Shown here in pieces: positions 1 through 5,663 of a stretch of 7,274 bases of DNA. The position numbers were made by a program, and so were the translations under genes. Numbering within the stretch: the first letter of the stretch is position 1; each line of letters opens with the position of its first letter. The notes under the pieces are model-generated. The model had not been told where the DNA came from. It searched no databases and saw nothing but the letters and a program-made list of their open reading frames with translations. Origin of the DNA: Bacteroidales bacterium (GTDB taxonomy: Bacteria > Bacteroidota > Bacteroidia > Bacteroidales > UBA932); the NCBI GenBank assembly GCA_024689525.1, contig JAILDI010000014.1:1-7274 (forward strand), written 5' to 3'.

Positions 1-2
1 GC

Positions 3-22
3 TATTTTTAATATTATAATAT
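3..22 (+). promoter_or_regulatory. Possible promoter/operator of the hip module
   Basis: ATATTATAATAT at 11-22 is a perfect 12-bp palindrome that runs into the start codon, and TATTTTTA at 3-10 is one base from the Bacteroidetes -7 box TAnnTTTG. An autoregulatory operator is expected here for a HipB-type repressor. The tract is pure A/T and palindromes arise easily in such sequence. Any -33 element would lie outside the window. Confidence 0.3.
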
Positions 23-332
23 GGAATATCGGCTGGATAATTATTCGCGGAATCCGCAAATGCTGCTGGACCTGATGGCCAGCAATTGCAAGGCCCGTAG
101 GCTGGAGAAGGGTTACAGCCGGAAAACGCTGTCGGTCCTTACGGGCGTCCCGGCCCCTACCATCGAGCGGTTTGAGAGAAGCGGCAAGATTTCCCTGGAG
201 GCTTTCTGTCAAATCGTAATCCAGTTCGACTATTTCGATGAGATGGCGGCCATTCTCAATAGGACCAAGTACTCTACGTCCCAGGAGCTGGAGACCATCA
301 ATAAAAACCGTAACAGAAAGAACGGCCGATGA
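21..332 (+). CDS. hipB: HipB-like XRE-family helix-turn-helix antitoxin
   Basis: A 103-residue protein, probably the DNA-binding antitoxin and autorepressor of the module formed with the HipA-like kinase downstream. Residues about 21-68 read as a Cro/C1-type fold: helix 1 around CKARRLEKGY (23-32), helix 2 SRKTLSVL (33-40), turn TGV, recognition helix PAPTIERFERSG (44-55), then a helix from ISLEAFCQ. The tail (about 80-103) is polar and Lys/Arg/Asn-rich and probably flexible. The ATG at 21 is the first after an in-frame TAA at 9-11. No Shine-Dalgarno is visible, as is usual in Bacteroidetes. The stop overlaps the next start in ATGA (329-332), so the two are translationally coupled. The HTH call is firm. 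The antitoxin role is inferred from gene order. Confidence 0.85.
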   Translation: MEYRLDNYSRNPQMLLDLMASNCKARRLEKGYSRKTLSVLTGVPAPTIERFERSGKISLEAFCQIVIQFDYFDEMAAILNRTKYSTSQELETINKNRNRKNGR

Positions 333-1462
333 TAAACGACATCAAAAAGATAGTGGTTCAATACCGTGATGTGCCCGCAGGGACGTTACAGATGGATCCG
401 GCGAGGGGCGTCTGCGTATTCGAGTACAGCAAAGCCTGGCTGGCGGAAGGCTTTTCCCTGTCGCCTACGGAACTTCCGCTGCAGAGCGGCCTTTTCTATG
501 CCGATAAGGACCGGTTCGGCGGCAGCTTCGCGGCTTTTGAAGACAGCCTTCCGGACGGTTATGGCCTGTATCTGCTGGACCGGATGCTGCGCAGGCAGCA
601 TTCCTCGCTCGCCGCTTTGACGCCCTTGCAGCGGCTCTCCATCATCGGAACGGCGGGAATGGGCGCCTTGTCGTATCGTCCCATGATGCCGGGTGTCGGC
701 CTGCAAAATGAATTGGAAGGCACTGCGCAATTGGACGCCCTTCAGGAGGAAGCCATCAAGGTCCTGTCGGAATCGGAGGCTGGCGATGAATCATACCTCT
801 ACTACAACAGTGCCAATTCCGGCGGCGCACGGCCTAAAGCGGCCATGAGGGGCGCTGATGGTTCTCACTGGCTGGTGAAATTCCGCCAGGTCTATGATCC
901 TGCCGGCATCGGAAAGACCGAATGGCTTTATATGGAAACGGCCCGCGCATGCGGCATCACGGTCCCTCGGACTATGCTGTTGAAAGACAAGTATTTCGCT
1001 ATCGAAAGATTCGATTTTGCCCCAGACGGGCGCAGGCGGCATGTCCTGACGGCATCGGCCCTCCTCAAATCCGATTTCCGCGCGCAGGGCGTGGACTATA
1101 CCAACCTCCTTGCCCTCACCGGTTACCTGACCCAGGACCCTGTTCAGGTGGAGGAGATGTTCCGCCGCATGGTCATGAACCTTGTGGCCGTCAATAAGTA
1201 TGACCATGCGAAGAATTTCTCGTTCCTCTGCGATGACGGCAAGTGGGCCCTCGCCCCGGCGTATGACATCACCTATTCCCCCCAGGGTTCTAACGGCGAG
1301 CATGTTACGTCGCTCTTTTATGATGGCAACCCCGGTCTCGACCTGGTGCTGAAGGCCGGCACCGGCATCCGCATCCCCCGGGCCCGGTGCCTGGAGATCA
1401 TCGCCCAGGTGGAGGCCGTCTGTGAACGGAATCTGCCGGTGGTGTCGATGTTGACGCGGTGA
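329..1462 (+). CDS. hipA: HipA-family serine/threonine kinase toxin, altered catalytic motif
   Basis: A 377-residue type II toxin of the HipA kinase family. E. coli HipA phosphorylates glutamyl-tRNA synthetase and causes persistence; the target here is unknown. The N-terminal couple_hipA-like region spans about 5-115 and includes SLSPTELPLQ and LPDGYG. The HipA_C kinase part follows: Gly-rich loop SGGARPKA (164-171), WLVKF with the ATP-contacting Lys184, YFAIERFDF (222-230), NKYDHAKNFSF (289-299) and PAYDITYSP (310-318). Matched to E. coli HipA, Asn296 and Asp313 correspond to the metal ligands Asn314 and Asp332, but position 309 (catalytic Asp) is Tyr291. The usual Ser150 position of the loop appears to be Asn163, with Ser next to it. 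It is shorter than E. coli HipA (440 residues) but has both domains and no frameshift. The family call is firm; activity is uncertain. Confidence 0.9.
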   Translation: MINDIKKIVVQYRDVPAGTLQMDPARGVCVFEYSKAWLAEGFSLSPTELPLQSGLFYADKDRFGGSFAAFEDSLPDGYGLYLLDRMLRRQHSSLAALTPLQRLSIIGTAGMGALSYRPMMPGVGLQNELEGTAQLDALQEEAIKVLSESEAGDESYLYYNSANSGGARPKAAMRGADGSHWLVKFRQVYDPAGIGKTEWLYMETARACGITVPRTMLLKDKYFAIERFDFAPDGRRRHVLTASALLKSDFRAQGVDYTNLLALTGYLTQDPVQVEEMFRRMVMNLVAVNKYDHAKNFSFLCDDGKWALAPAYDITYSPQGSNGEHVTSLFYDGNPGLDLVLKAGTGIRIPRARCLEIIAQVEAVCERNLPVVSMLTR

Positions 1463-1497
1463 ATGGCATTAAGTAGTATTTGAGGCTAAGCCAACTT

Positions 1498-1509
1498 TTT
1501 GTATTACAA
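1498..1509. repeat. Upstream copy of the TTGTA-W-TACAA palindrome
   Basis: TTTGTATTACAA. The core TTGTATTACAA is a perfect odd palindrome (5-bp arms, one central base). It is the exact reverse complement of the copy at 1630-1641 over 12 bases. It may be a regulator binding site acting together with the downstream copy. Confidence 0.5.
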
Positions 1510-1556
1510 TAAGCAAGTATAAACCTGGTATTGCAGTTCTGTAAGGGTGGATTGAC

Positions 1557-1611
1557 AGTCCATTTCCTGATATTTCTAGACTAATAATCATTTTTTGCGA
1601 TGAAATGGGCT
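1557..1611. repeat. Imperfect inverted repeat upstream of the lipoprotein promoter
   Basis: AGTCCATTTC (1557-1566) pairs with GAAATGGGCT (1602-1611): ten pairs with one G-T wobble, around a 35-nt AT-rich loop. It lies between the two TTGTA-W-TACAA palindromes and upstream of the likely transcription start, so a role as DNA structure or a spaced binding site is more likely than an RNA hairpin. It could be chance. Confidence 0.3.
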
Positions 1612-1629
1612 TAATTGAAGATTAACTGC

Positions 1630-1660
1630 TTGTAATACAAATAAAAAATGTGTATATTTG
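1630..1660 (+). promoter_or_regulatory. Bacteroidetes-type promoter with overlapping palindromic operator candidate
   Basis: TATATTTG at 1653-1660 is an exact match to the Bacteroidetes -7 consensus TAnnTTTG, and TTG at 1630-1632 lies 20 nt upstream, a normal -33 spacing. The -33 box is the left end of the palindrome TTGTAATACAA (1630-1640), so a protein bound there would block the sigma factor, or contact it as an activator. Transcription would start around 1665-1670 and cover the small gene and the large lipoprotein gene. Confidence 0.7.
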
Positions 1661-1662
1661 CG

Positions 1663-1689
1663 CCCGCTCAACGCGGGGGCAACATCCCC
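1663..1689 (+). promoter_or_regulatory. Leader with two mutually exclusive short hairpins
   Basis: CCCGC (1663-1667) can pair with GCGGG (1673-1677). GGGG (1676-1679) can instead pair with CCCC (1686-1689). The two stems share part of the G run, so only one can form. The element sits at the expected 5' end of the transcript and may be an mRNA-stability or regulatory element. No U-tract follows, so it is not an obvious attenuator. Confidence 0.4.
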
Positions 1690-1735
1690 TCAAGAAAAAG
1701 CATAATTAGAACACTATCAAATAACTCTCATATTT

Positions 1736-1864
1736 ATGACAAAAATGGTTTATGAAAGCCCAACGGCCAATGTTTTAGAGCTTCAGCCTTGGGGAATTAT
1801 TCTCTCAAGTGGAGAAAAAGTGAATATTGTCTCTGGTTATAGCTGGGACTCAGACGAAGGATAG
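1736..1864 (+). CDS. Small 42-residue protein preceding a surface lipoprotein gene
   Basis: An ORF of 42 codons starting MTKMVYESPTANVLEL, with SSGE in the middle (24-27) and an acidic, aromatic C-terminus (YSWDSDEG). It has no signal peptide, transmembrane segment or cysteine. The pattern (Y.SP...VLEL near the N-terminus, a small-residue SSGE/SGSGE stretch, an acidic end) resembles short proteins of unknown function that I have seen repeatedly next to lipoprotein or fimbrillin genes in Bacteroidales; this is recall, not a search. It starts about 70 nt after the predicted transcription start. Its stop (TAG 1862-1864) overlaps the AGGAGG serving the lipoprotein ATG at 1877, which suggests coupling. 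It could be a leader peptide or a small secreted or signalling product. An internal Met at residue 4 is an alternative start. Confidence 0.65.
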   Translation: MTKMVYESPTANVLELQPWGIILSSGEKVNIVSGYSWDSDEG

Positions 1865-1868
1865 GAGG
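1863..1868 (+). promoter_or_regulatory. Strong Shine-Dalgarno for the lipoprotein gene
   Basis: AGGAGG ends 8 nt before ATG 1877. Other genes in the window have no comparable site, as expected in Bacteroidetes, so this one stands out. It overlaps the stop codon of the 42-codon gene, so ribosomes finishing there could reinitiate at 1877. Confidence 0.7.
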
Positions 1869-1876
1869 AATAGACA

Positions 1877-4141
1877 ATGAAAAAGTATTTATTTCTCTTG
1901 GCGTTCGGCGCATTGACTCTTGCTGCTTGCCACAAAGAAAAGGAAGTTGACACGCCGACTCCAGTCGCAACAACAATTACTTTGAGTGCATCGGGGGAAG
2001 CATTTGGTCTTGATCTCAAAGGATCTACTACCAAGGGTACTCTGGACGTGGACGGTAATTTCTTATGGGCCGATGGCGACCAGATTGGCGTTAGGCTCTA
2101 TAAAGGGACTACTTATAATGGGAAATGGACCTATGGTAATGATTCATATGACGCTTGGGATGCTACTTTCGCACTTGAGAGTGGTGCCGGCAAAGCAAAA
2201 GGGACGTTTACTTCTACAACTACTATCAATGATGGATACGTAAACTGGGGATATGCGGCTTTCTTCCCTAGGTTTAGCAACAACGTCAGTAATAATGACG
2301 GCAAGGTGTATTTTGAACTAAAAAAGGTTTATGAGAACTACACCTCCAATACTTGTTTAATGCCGATGGTCGCCTATCCCGGCGGTGGCAATCTGGAAAC
2401 TCGACCGACTGATATTTCATTTAAGCACGTAGGTGCTGGTGTTCGTGTCACCCTTAAGGATGTTCCTGCAAATGCCAATCAAGCATCCCTTACAGTTGCC
2501 GGAAAGAATATTGCTAACGGTGATAACTACACTAATTGGTTTGGCGTTAACCCCGCTAATGCTGGAACAGATGCTATTGCTGCTACTGATGGTAATGGTG
2601 AAAATACTGTGTATTTACAGTTTGCGACTGCATCAGATAAGCGCGACATTACCTTCATTTTCCCGCTTCCTACCGTTGACCTCAGCGGCGGCATTACTAT
2701 TAAGCTCTACTACGGATCTGAGCACACCGAGTTCTGGAGCAAAACTGCACATCCCACGAATCCTGCACTTCCCACACTTGGGCGCGGCGATCTCCTTGAT
2801 ATGCCTGACCTTACCGTGGGTGATTGGAAAAAGCTTGGTGTCGGTAAGTTTATTGACAACCAGTTATGGGCAACGATGGACTTTGTAGATTATACCTCTG
2901 ATGAGGTTGGTTTCGTTGATGTTGTTATTGAGCAGAATATAGTGGATAATACTAAGTATAGAATACGCAACCCGTATGGGCAGGCTTCAACTTATTTGGC
3001 GCTTCTAGGATTAACTCAGGGCGATCACTCTGATTATCTCAACTTTACCATTGCCAGCAATGGTGCCGTCACGTTTGATGATTGCGTTACAGGATTTGTA
3101 AAGGGTGGTGTCAATTATAGCATCAAGCAGACAGTGGATGGCTCAACTGCTAAGGATCACCTAGTGTTAGGGGATTACACAAGCCCTTCGGTTGTAGAAA
3201 TTGCCCCTGATTATTATGATGGCAGTTTGAGTACCAGACAAATGACAAGAAATGATCATACTAATGCTGTTCGTATTATATTCCCTTCAATTGTCAACTC
3301 TGCCACGGGCAGTACAACGCTTACCGGTAATGCTTACTTTGGAAGCGGCATGACATACACAAATAACGCGGCAAAGATGTCGGTGTTTGTCAGTTCTAAG
3401 AGTCTGTTCGAATATTACAACGCGAGATGGGATAATAATGAGACTTGCTATAGTGGTAGTATAGCCGTAGGGACAAAGAGTACTAATAAGACTGCGAGCA
3501 CCGGCAATTTGACCGCTGGCAATTTAGGTGTAAACACTTCTTTTTTCACTACTTCCGGCATTTTGTATCTCTATTGGTACACTTATACCTCCGATGGCAC
3601 GTTGTTGATGGAAGGTTGTCGCAGGTTCTATTATTTGATTCCCACTGACGGAACAGCTCTTACAAAGACCTTTACGGCACCTACCTCCGCCGAGTGTAAA
3701 GCTGCTGGATCCACAAGGACCCCTGATTTCTATTTTAATAGCACTTACTTCTCCAAGCCGTCAGTGTATTCCATGACGCTTGCTGTCAGTGATGATCTCA
3801 CGAAAGGTAATGTTATGGTTACCAACTTTGCGGGGGTCTCTGGAAAGGCATATGGCTATTATAATGCAAGTGCGACCTTCTTCACATTGTTTATCAACGA
3901 GCCATTCTGTAACGTGAGCGGTACTGATTTCTACCTCAGAGAGTATTATCCGAATGTTGGCACGAGCGATGGCCAGGACTACCGTGGAACTGCTCGTTTC
4001 AAACTGAACGGCACATACTATGGCGGTGTCAACAACGGAATCGCTTGCTGGGGAGGATACTTTGGCCTTTATACAGGTAAGAACACTGGCGAAGGCGGAA
4101 CTTGCGGCATTTCCGTGGCCCCGTTCTTCAACATCGAGTAA
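1877..4141 (+). CDS. Large surface lipoprotein with fimbrillin-like N-terminal domain
   Basis: A 754-residue predicted lipoprotein. MKK, a hydrophobic stretch and the lipobox LAAC put the lipidated cysteine at residue 18; the following HKEKE is charged, which in Bacteroidetes often goes with surface export. Residues about 30-310 resemble the fimbrillin/Mfa-like family: FLWADGDQIGV (62-72), SFKHVGAGVRVTL (181-193) and FPLP (262-265). A second domain from about 315 carries DWKKLGVGKF and YRIRNPYG (361-368), a pattern seen in many Bacteroidales secreted lipoproteins. The remainder (about 400-754) is rich in Thr, Ser, Asn, Gly and Tyr, probably beta-rich, and I do not recognise it. It is too long for a simple pilin, so a tip subunit, an adhesin or a glycan-binding protein are all possible. 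Base composition is clearly more AT-rich than the flanking genes, suggesting recent acquisition or relaxed codon use. It is probably coupled to the small gene upstream. Confidence 0.85.
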   Translation: MKKYLFLLAFGALTLAACHKEKEVDTPTPVATTITLSASGEAFGLDLKGSTTKGTLDVDGNFLWADGDQIGVRLYKGTTYNGKWTYGNDSYDAWDATFALESGAGKAKGTFTSTTTINDGYVNWGYAAFFPRFSNNVSNNDGKVYFELKKVYENYTSNTCLMPMVAYPGGGNLETRPTDISFKHVGAGVRVTLKDVPANANQASLTVAGKNIANGDNYTNWFGVNPANAGTDAIAATDGNGENTVYLQFATASDKRDITFIFPLPTVDLSGGITIKLYYGSEHTEFWSKTAHPTNPALPTLGRGDLLDMPDLTVGDWKKLGVGKFIDNQLWATMDFVDYTSDEVGFVDVVIEQNIVDNTKYRIRNPYGQASTYLALLGLTQGDHSDYLNFTIASNGAVTFDDCVTGFVKGGVNYSIKQTVDGSTAKDHLVLGDYTSPSVVEIAPDYYDGSLSTRQMTRNDHTNAVRIIFPSIVNSATGSTTLTGNAYFGSGMTYTNNAAKMSVFVSSKSLFEYYNARWDNNETCYSGSIAVGTKSTNKTASTGNLTAGNLGVNTSFFTTSGILYLYWYTYTSDGTLLMEGCRRFYYLIPTDGTALTKTFTAPTSAECKAAGSTRTPDFYFNSTYFSKPSVYSMTLAVSDDLTKGNVMVTNFAGVSGKAYGYYNASATFFTLFINEPFCNVSGTDFYLREYYPNVGTSDGQDYRGTARFKLNGTYYGGVNNGIACWGGYFGLYTGKNTGEGGTCGISVAPFFNIE

Positions 4142-4160
4142 TATCTTCAGCGTTTTACTT

Positions 4161-4188
4161 TTTCGGCCTCGCTACGGCGAGGCCGAAA
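4161..4188 (+). terminator. Perfect 12-bp hairpin after the lipoprotein gene
   Basis: TTTCGGCCTCGC (4161-4172), loop TACG, GCGAGGCCGAAA (4177-4188), starting 19 nt after the stop codon. The stem is perfect and GC-rich. The downstream side has only scattered Ts (TCGTTCT), so it is not a textbook intrinsic terminator, but position and strength fit an end-of-transcript or 3'-stabilising element. Confidence 0.7.
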
Positions 4189-4244
4189 TCGTTCTAAATC
4201 CCCCTCTTTTCGACAAACCCCATCGCCATTTCAGAAAGTTTCGC

Positions 4245-4252
4245 TATCTTCA
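4245..4252 (+). promoter_or_regulatory. Weak -7-like box before the nitroreductase pair
   Basis: TATCTTCA is a partial match to TAnnTTTG, 20 nt before ATG 4273 and downstream of the hairpin. No convincing -33 TTTG is visible at the right distance. The call rests mainly on position. Confidence 0.3.
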
Positions 4253-4272
4253 CGGCAAATAAAAGAGCAGGT

Positions 4273-4992
4273 ATGGAAATAGGAAAACCTATCCCGGCGG
4301 AGAGGCCAGGAACGGCGGAACTCATCGAAGCCATCCGCCAGCGGCATTCGGTGCGGCAGTACAAGGACCAGCCCATAGAAATGAACAAGGTCGCCGTCCT
4401 CCAAAGCGCCATCGGGCGTTACAACGCGGAAGGCGGCCTGAATATCCAGCTCGTCCTGGAAGAGCCCAAAGCCTTTTCCAGCAAGCTCTTTACCTACGGA
4501 ACCTTCTCCGGCGTAAGGAATTACCTCGTGATGGCCGCGCCCAAAGGGAAGGAGACGGAAGAGAAAGTGGGCTACTACGGGGAACAGCTGGTCCTCCTGG
4601 CCCAGACCCTCAGCCTCAACACCTGCTGGGTGGGACTCACCTACAGGAAGGTGCCCGGCGCCTTTGCGCTAAGGGCGGGGGACATCGTCCACTGCGTCAT
4701 ATCCCTCGGCTACGGAGCCCATCCGGGCAGGCAGCATCCCCTGAAGCCGGCGGAGAAGTTCTACGAGGCCGAAGGGCCCGTCCCCGCCTGGTTCTCCCAA
4801 GGCATCGAGGCGGCGCTTCTCGCCCCCACCGCCGTCAACCAGCAGAAATTCAAGTTCATCCTTCACGGCGGGAACCAGGTGGAAACCAAGACCTTCTTCT
4901 CCCCGTGGGGGTATACCCTTATCGATTTGGGCATCGTCAAGTGCCATTTTGAAATAGGTGCCGGAAAAGAAAATTTTGTTTGGAAAATATGA
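4273..4992 (+). CDS. Nitroreductase-family protein, TM1586-like
   Basis: A 239-residue predicted cytoplasmic FMN-dependent oxidoreductase of the nitroreductase superfamily, most like the TM1586-type branch in which two half-domains lie in one chain. Visible features: IRQRHSVRQYKDQPI (22-36), the Arg/Ser-rich phosphate-contact motif at the N-terminus; YYGEQLVLLAQTLSLNTCWVGL (97-118), with NTCWVG typical of this branch; APTAVNQQKFKF (184-195), the second-half counterpart of the flavin-binding segment; and a C-terminal DLGIVKCHFEIGA. There is no signal peptide. The physiological substrate is unknown; quinones, nitro compounds or other electron acceptors are possible. AGAGCAGG before the ATG is only a weak ribosome site. 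The stop overlaps the next start in ATGA (4989-4992). The superfamily call is firm and the branch probable. Confidence 0.85.
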   Translation: MEIGKPIPAERPGTAELIEAIRQRHSVRQYKDQPIEMNKVAVLQSAIGRYNAEGGLNIQLVLEEPKAFSSKLFTYGTFSGVRNYLVMAAPKGKETEEKVGYYGEQLVLLAQTLSLNTCWVGLTYRKVPGAFALRAGDIVHCVISLGYGAHPGRQHPLKPAEKFYEAEGPVPAWFSQGIEAALLAPTAVNQQKFKFILHGGNQVETKTFFSPWGYTLIDLGIVKCHFEIGAGKENFVWKI

Positions 4993-5603
4993 AAAAGTCA
5001 TTGATCCTGGCGCTTTTAGCCTGCGCCGCCCTCCTTTTCTCCTGCAAGGAACCCGCCCAGCAGCAGGCGGCGCCCTCTTTTGACAGTGTCATCGCCACGC
5101 GGCGGAGCGTCCGCAGCTACGACGCCTCCAAAACCATCTCCGAAGCCCAGGTGCGCACCCTTCTCACGGCCACGCAGGAAGCCCCTTCCTGGGCCAATAT
5201 GGAGCCCACCAAATACTATGTGGCCATAAGCGAAGCAAAGCGCACCGCCCTGCTGGAAATGGTGGGCGGCAACAAGGAACGCGTCAGCGATGCGCCCGTC
5301 CTCATCGTCTCCACCTTCGAAAGCGGCAAGTCCGGCTTCTTCCGGGGGCAGCAGACCAACGAGGTGGGGGACGGCTGGGGCGCCTACGACAACGGCCTCA
5401 GCAACGCCTACCTCATCCTCCAGGCCCGCGCCATGGGCTTCGACACGCTCATCATGGGCATGCGAGATGCCGATGCCATCCGGGCGGAATTCGGCATCCC
5501 CGAAACGGAGACCGTCATGGCAGTCATCGCCCTCGGCTATCGGGCCCAGGAGCCCAGCCGGCCGGAAAGAAGGCCCCTGGACGACGTTGTAAGCTTCTTC
5601 TAA
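4989..5603 (+). CDS. Lipoprotein nitroreductase
   Basis: A 204-residue nitroreductase-family protein with a lipoprotein signal: MKKS, hydrophobic LILALLACAALLF, lipobox LFSC with lipidated Cys19, then KEPAQQQ as linker. The catalytic domain starts near FDSVIATRRSVRSYD, the conserved N-terminal Arg/Ser motif. It continues with the segment around APSWANMEPTKYYV, where family members contact FMN, and ends with GLSNAYLILQARAMGFDTLIMG and ETVMAVIALGYRAQEP, typical of the family. I start it at ATG 4989: this gives the signal peptide directly and an ATGA overlap with the gene upstream. A TTG at 4980 would add three residues and is less likely. A membrane-anchored enzyme outside the cytoplasm would need FMN supplied across the inner membrane, which is unusual. 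Substrate unknown. Confidence 0.88.
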   Translation: MKKSLILALLACAALLFSCKEPAQQQAAPSFDSVIATRRSVRSYDASKTISEAQVRTLLTATQEAPSWANMEPTKYYVAISEAKRTALLEMVGGNKERVSDAPVLIVSTFESGKSGFFRGQQTNEVGDGWGAYDNGLSNAYLILQARAMGFDTLIMGMRDADAIRAEFGIPETETVMAVIALGYRAQEPSRPERRPLDDVVSFF

Positions 5604-5663
5604 TCAGGCCGGAATGCCCGGTGTTTCTGGAAGATTGAATTGCGTTGAGCGCATCGGACAACT

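Noticed and set aside
791..1303. 170-codon minus-strand reading frame inside hipA
   Set aside because: It is opposite well-conserved HipA motifs and shows no features of its own.
1484..1500. Terminator after hipA
   Set aside because: GGC-TAA-GCC followed after three bases by TTTTT has only a three-pair stem with a three-base loop, too weak to call.
2433..2888. 151-codon plus-strand reading frame, leucine-rich, inside the lipoprotein gene
   Set aside because: It is an out-of-frame reading of the lipoprotein gene; the leucine content follows from CTT/CTC-rich codon overlap, and it has no promoter or ribosome site of its own.
4980..4988. TTG at 4980 as the start of the lipoprotein nitroreductase
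   Set aside because: ATG 4989 gives a clean MKK lipoprotein signal and an ATGA overlap with the upstream gene; TTG would add only three residues.
5640..5652. TGCG-TTGAG-CGCA hairpin before glycerate kinase as a terminator
   Set aside because: Only four pairs and no T-run; it is not enough to separate the gene from the nitroreductase operon.
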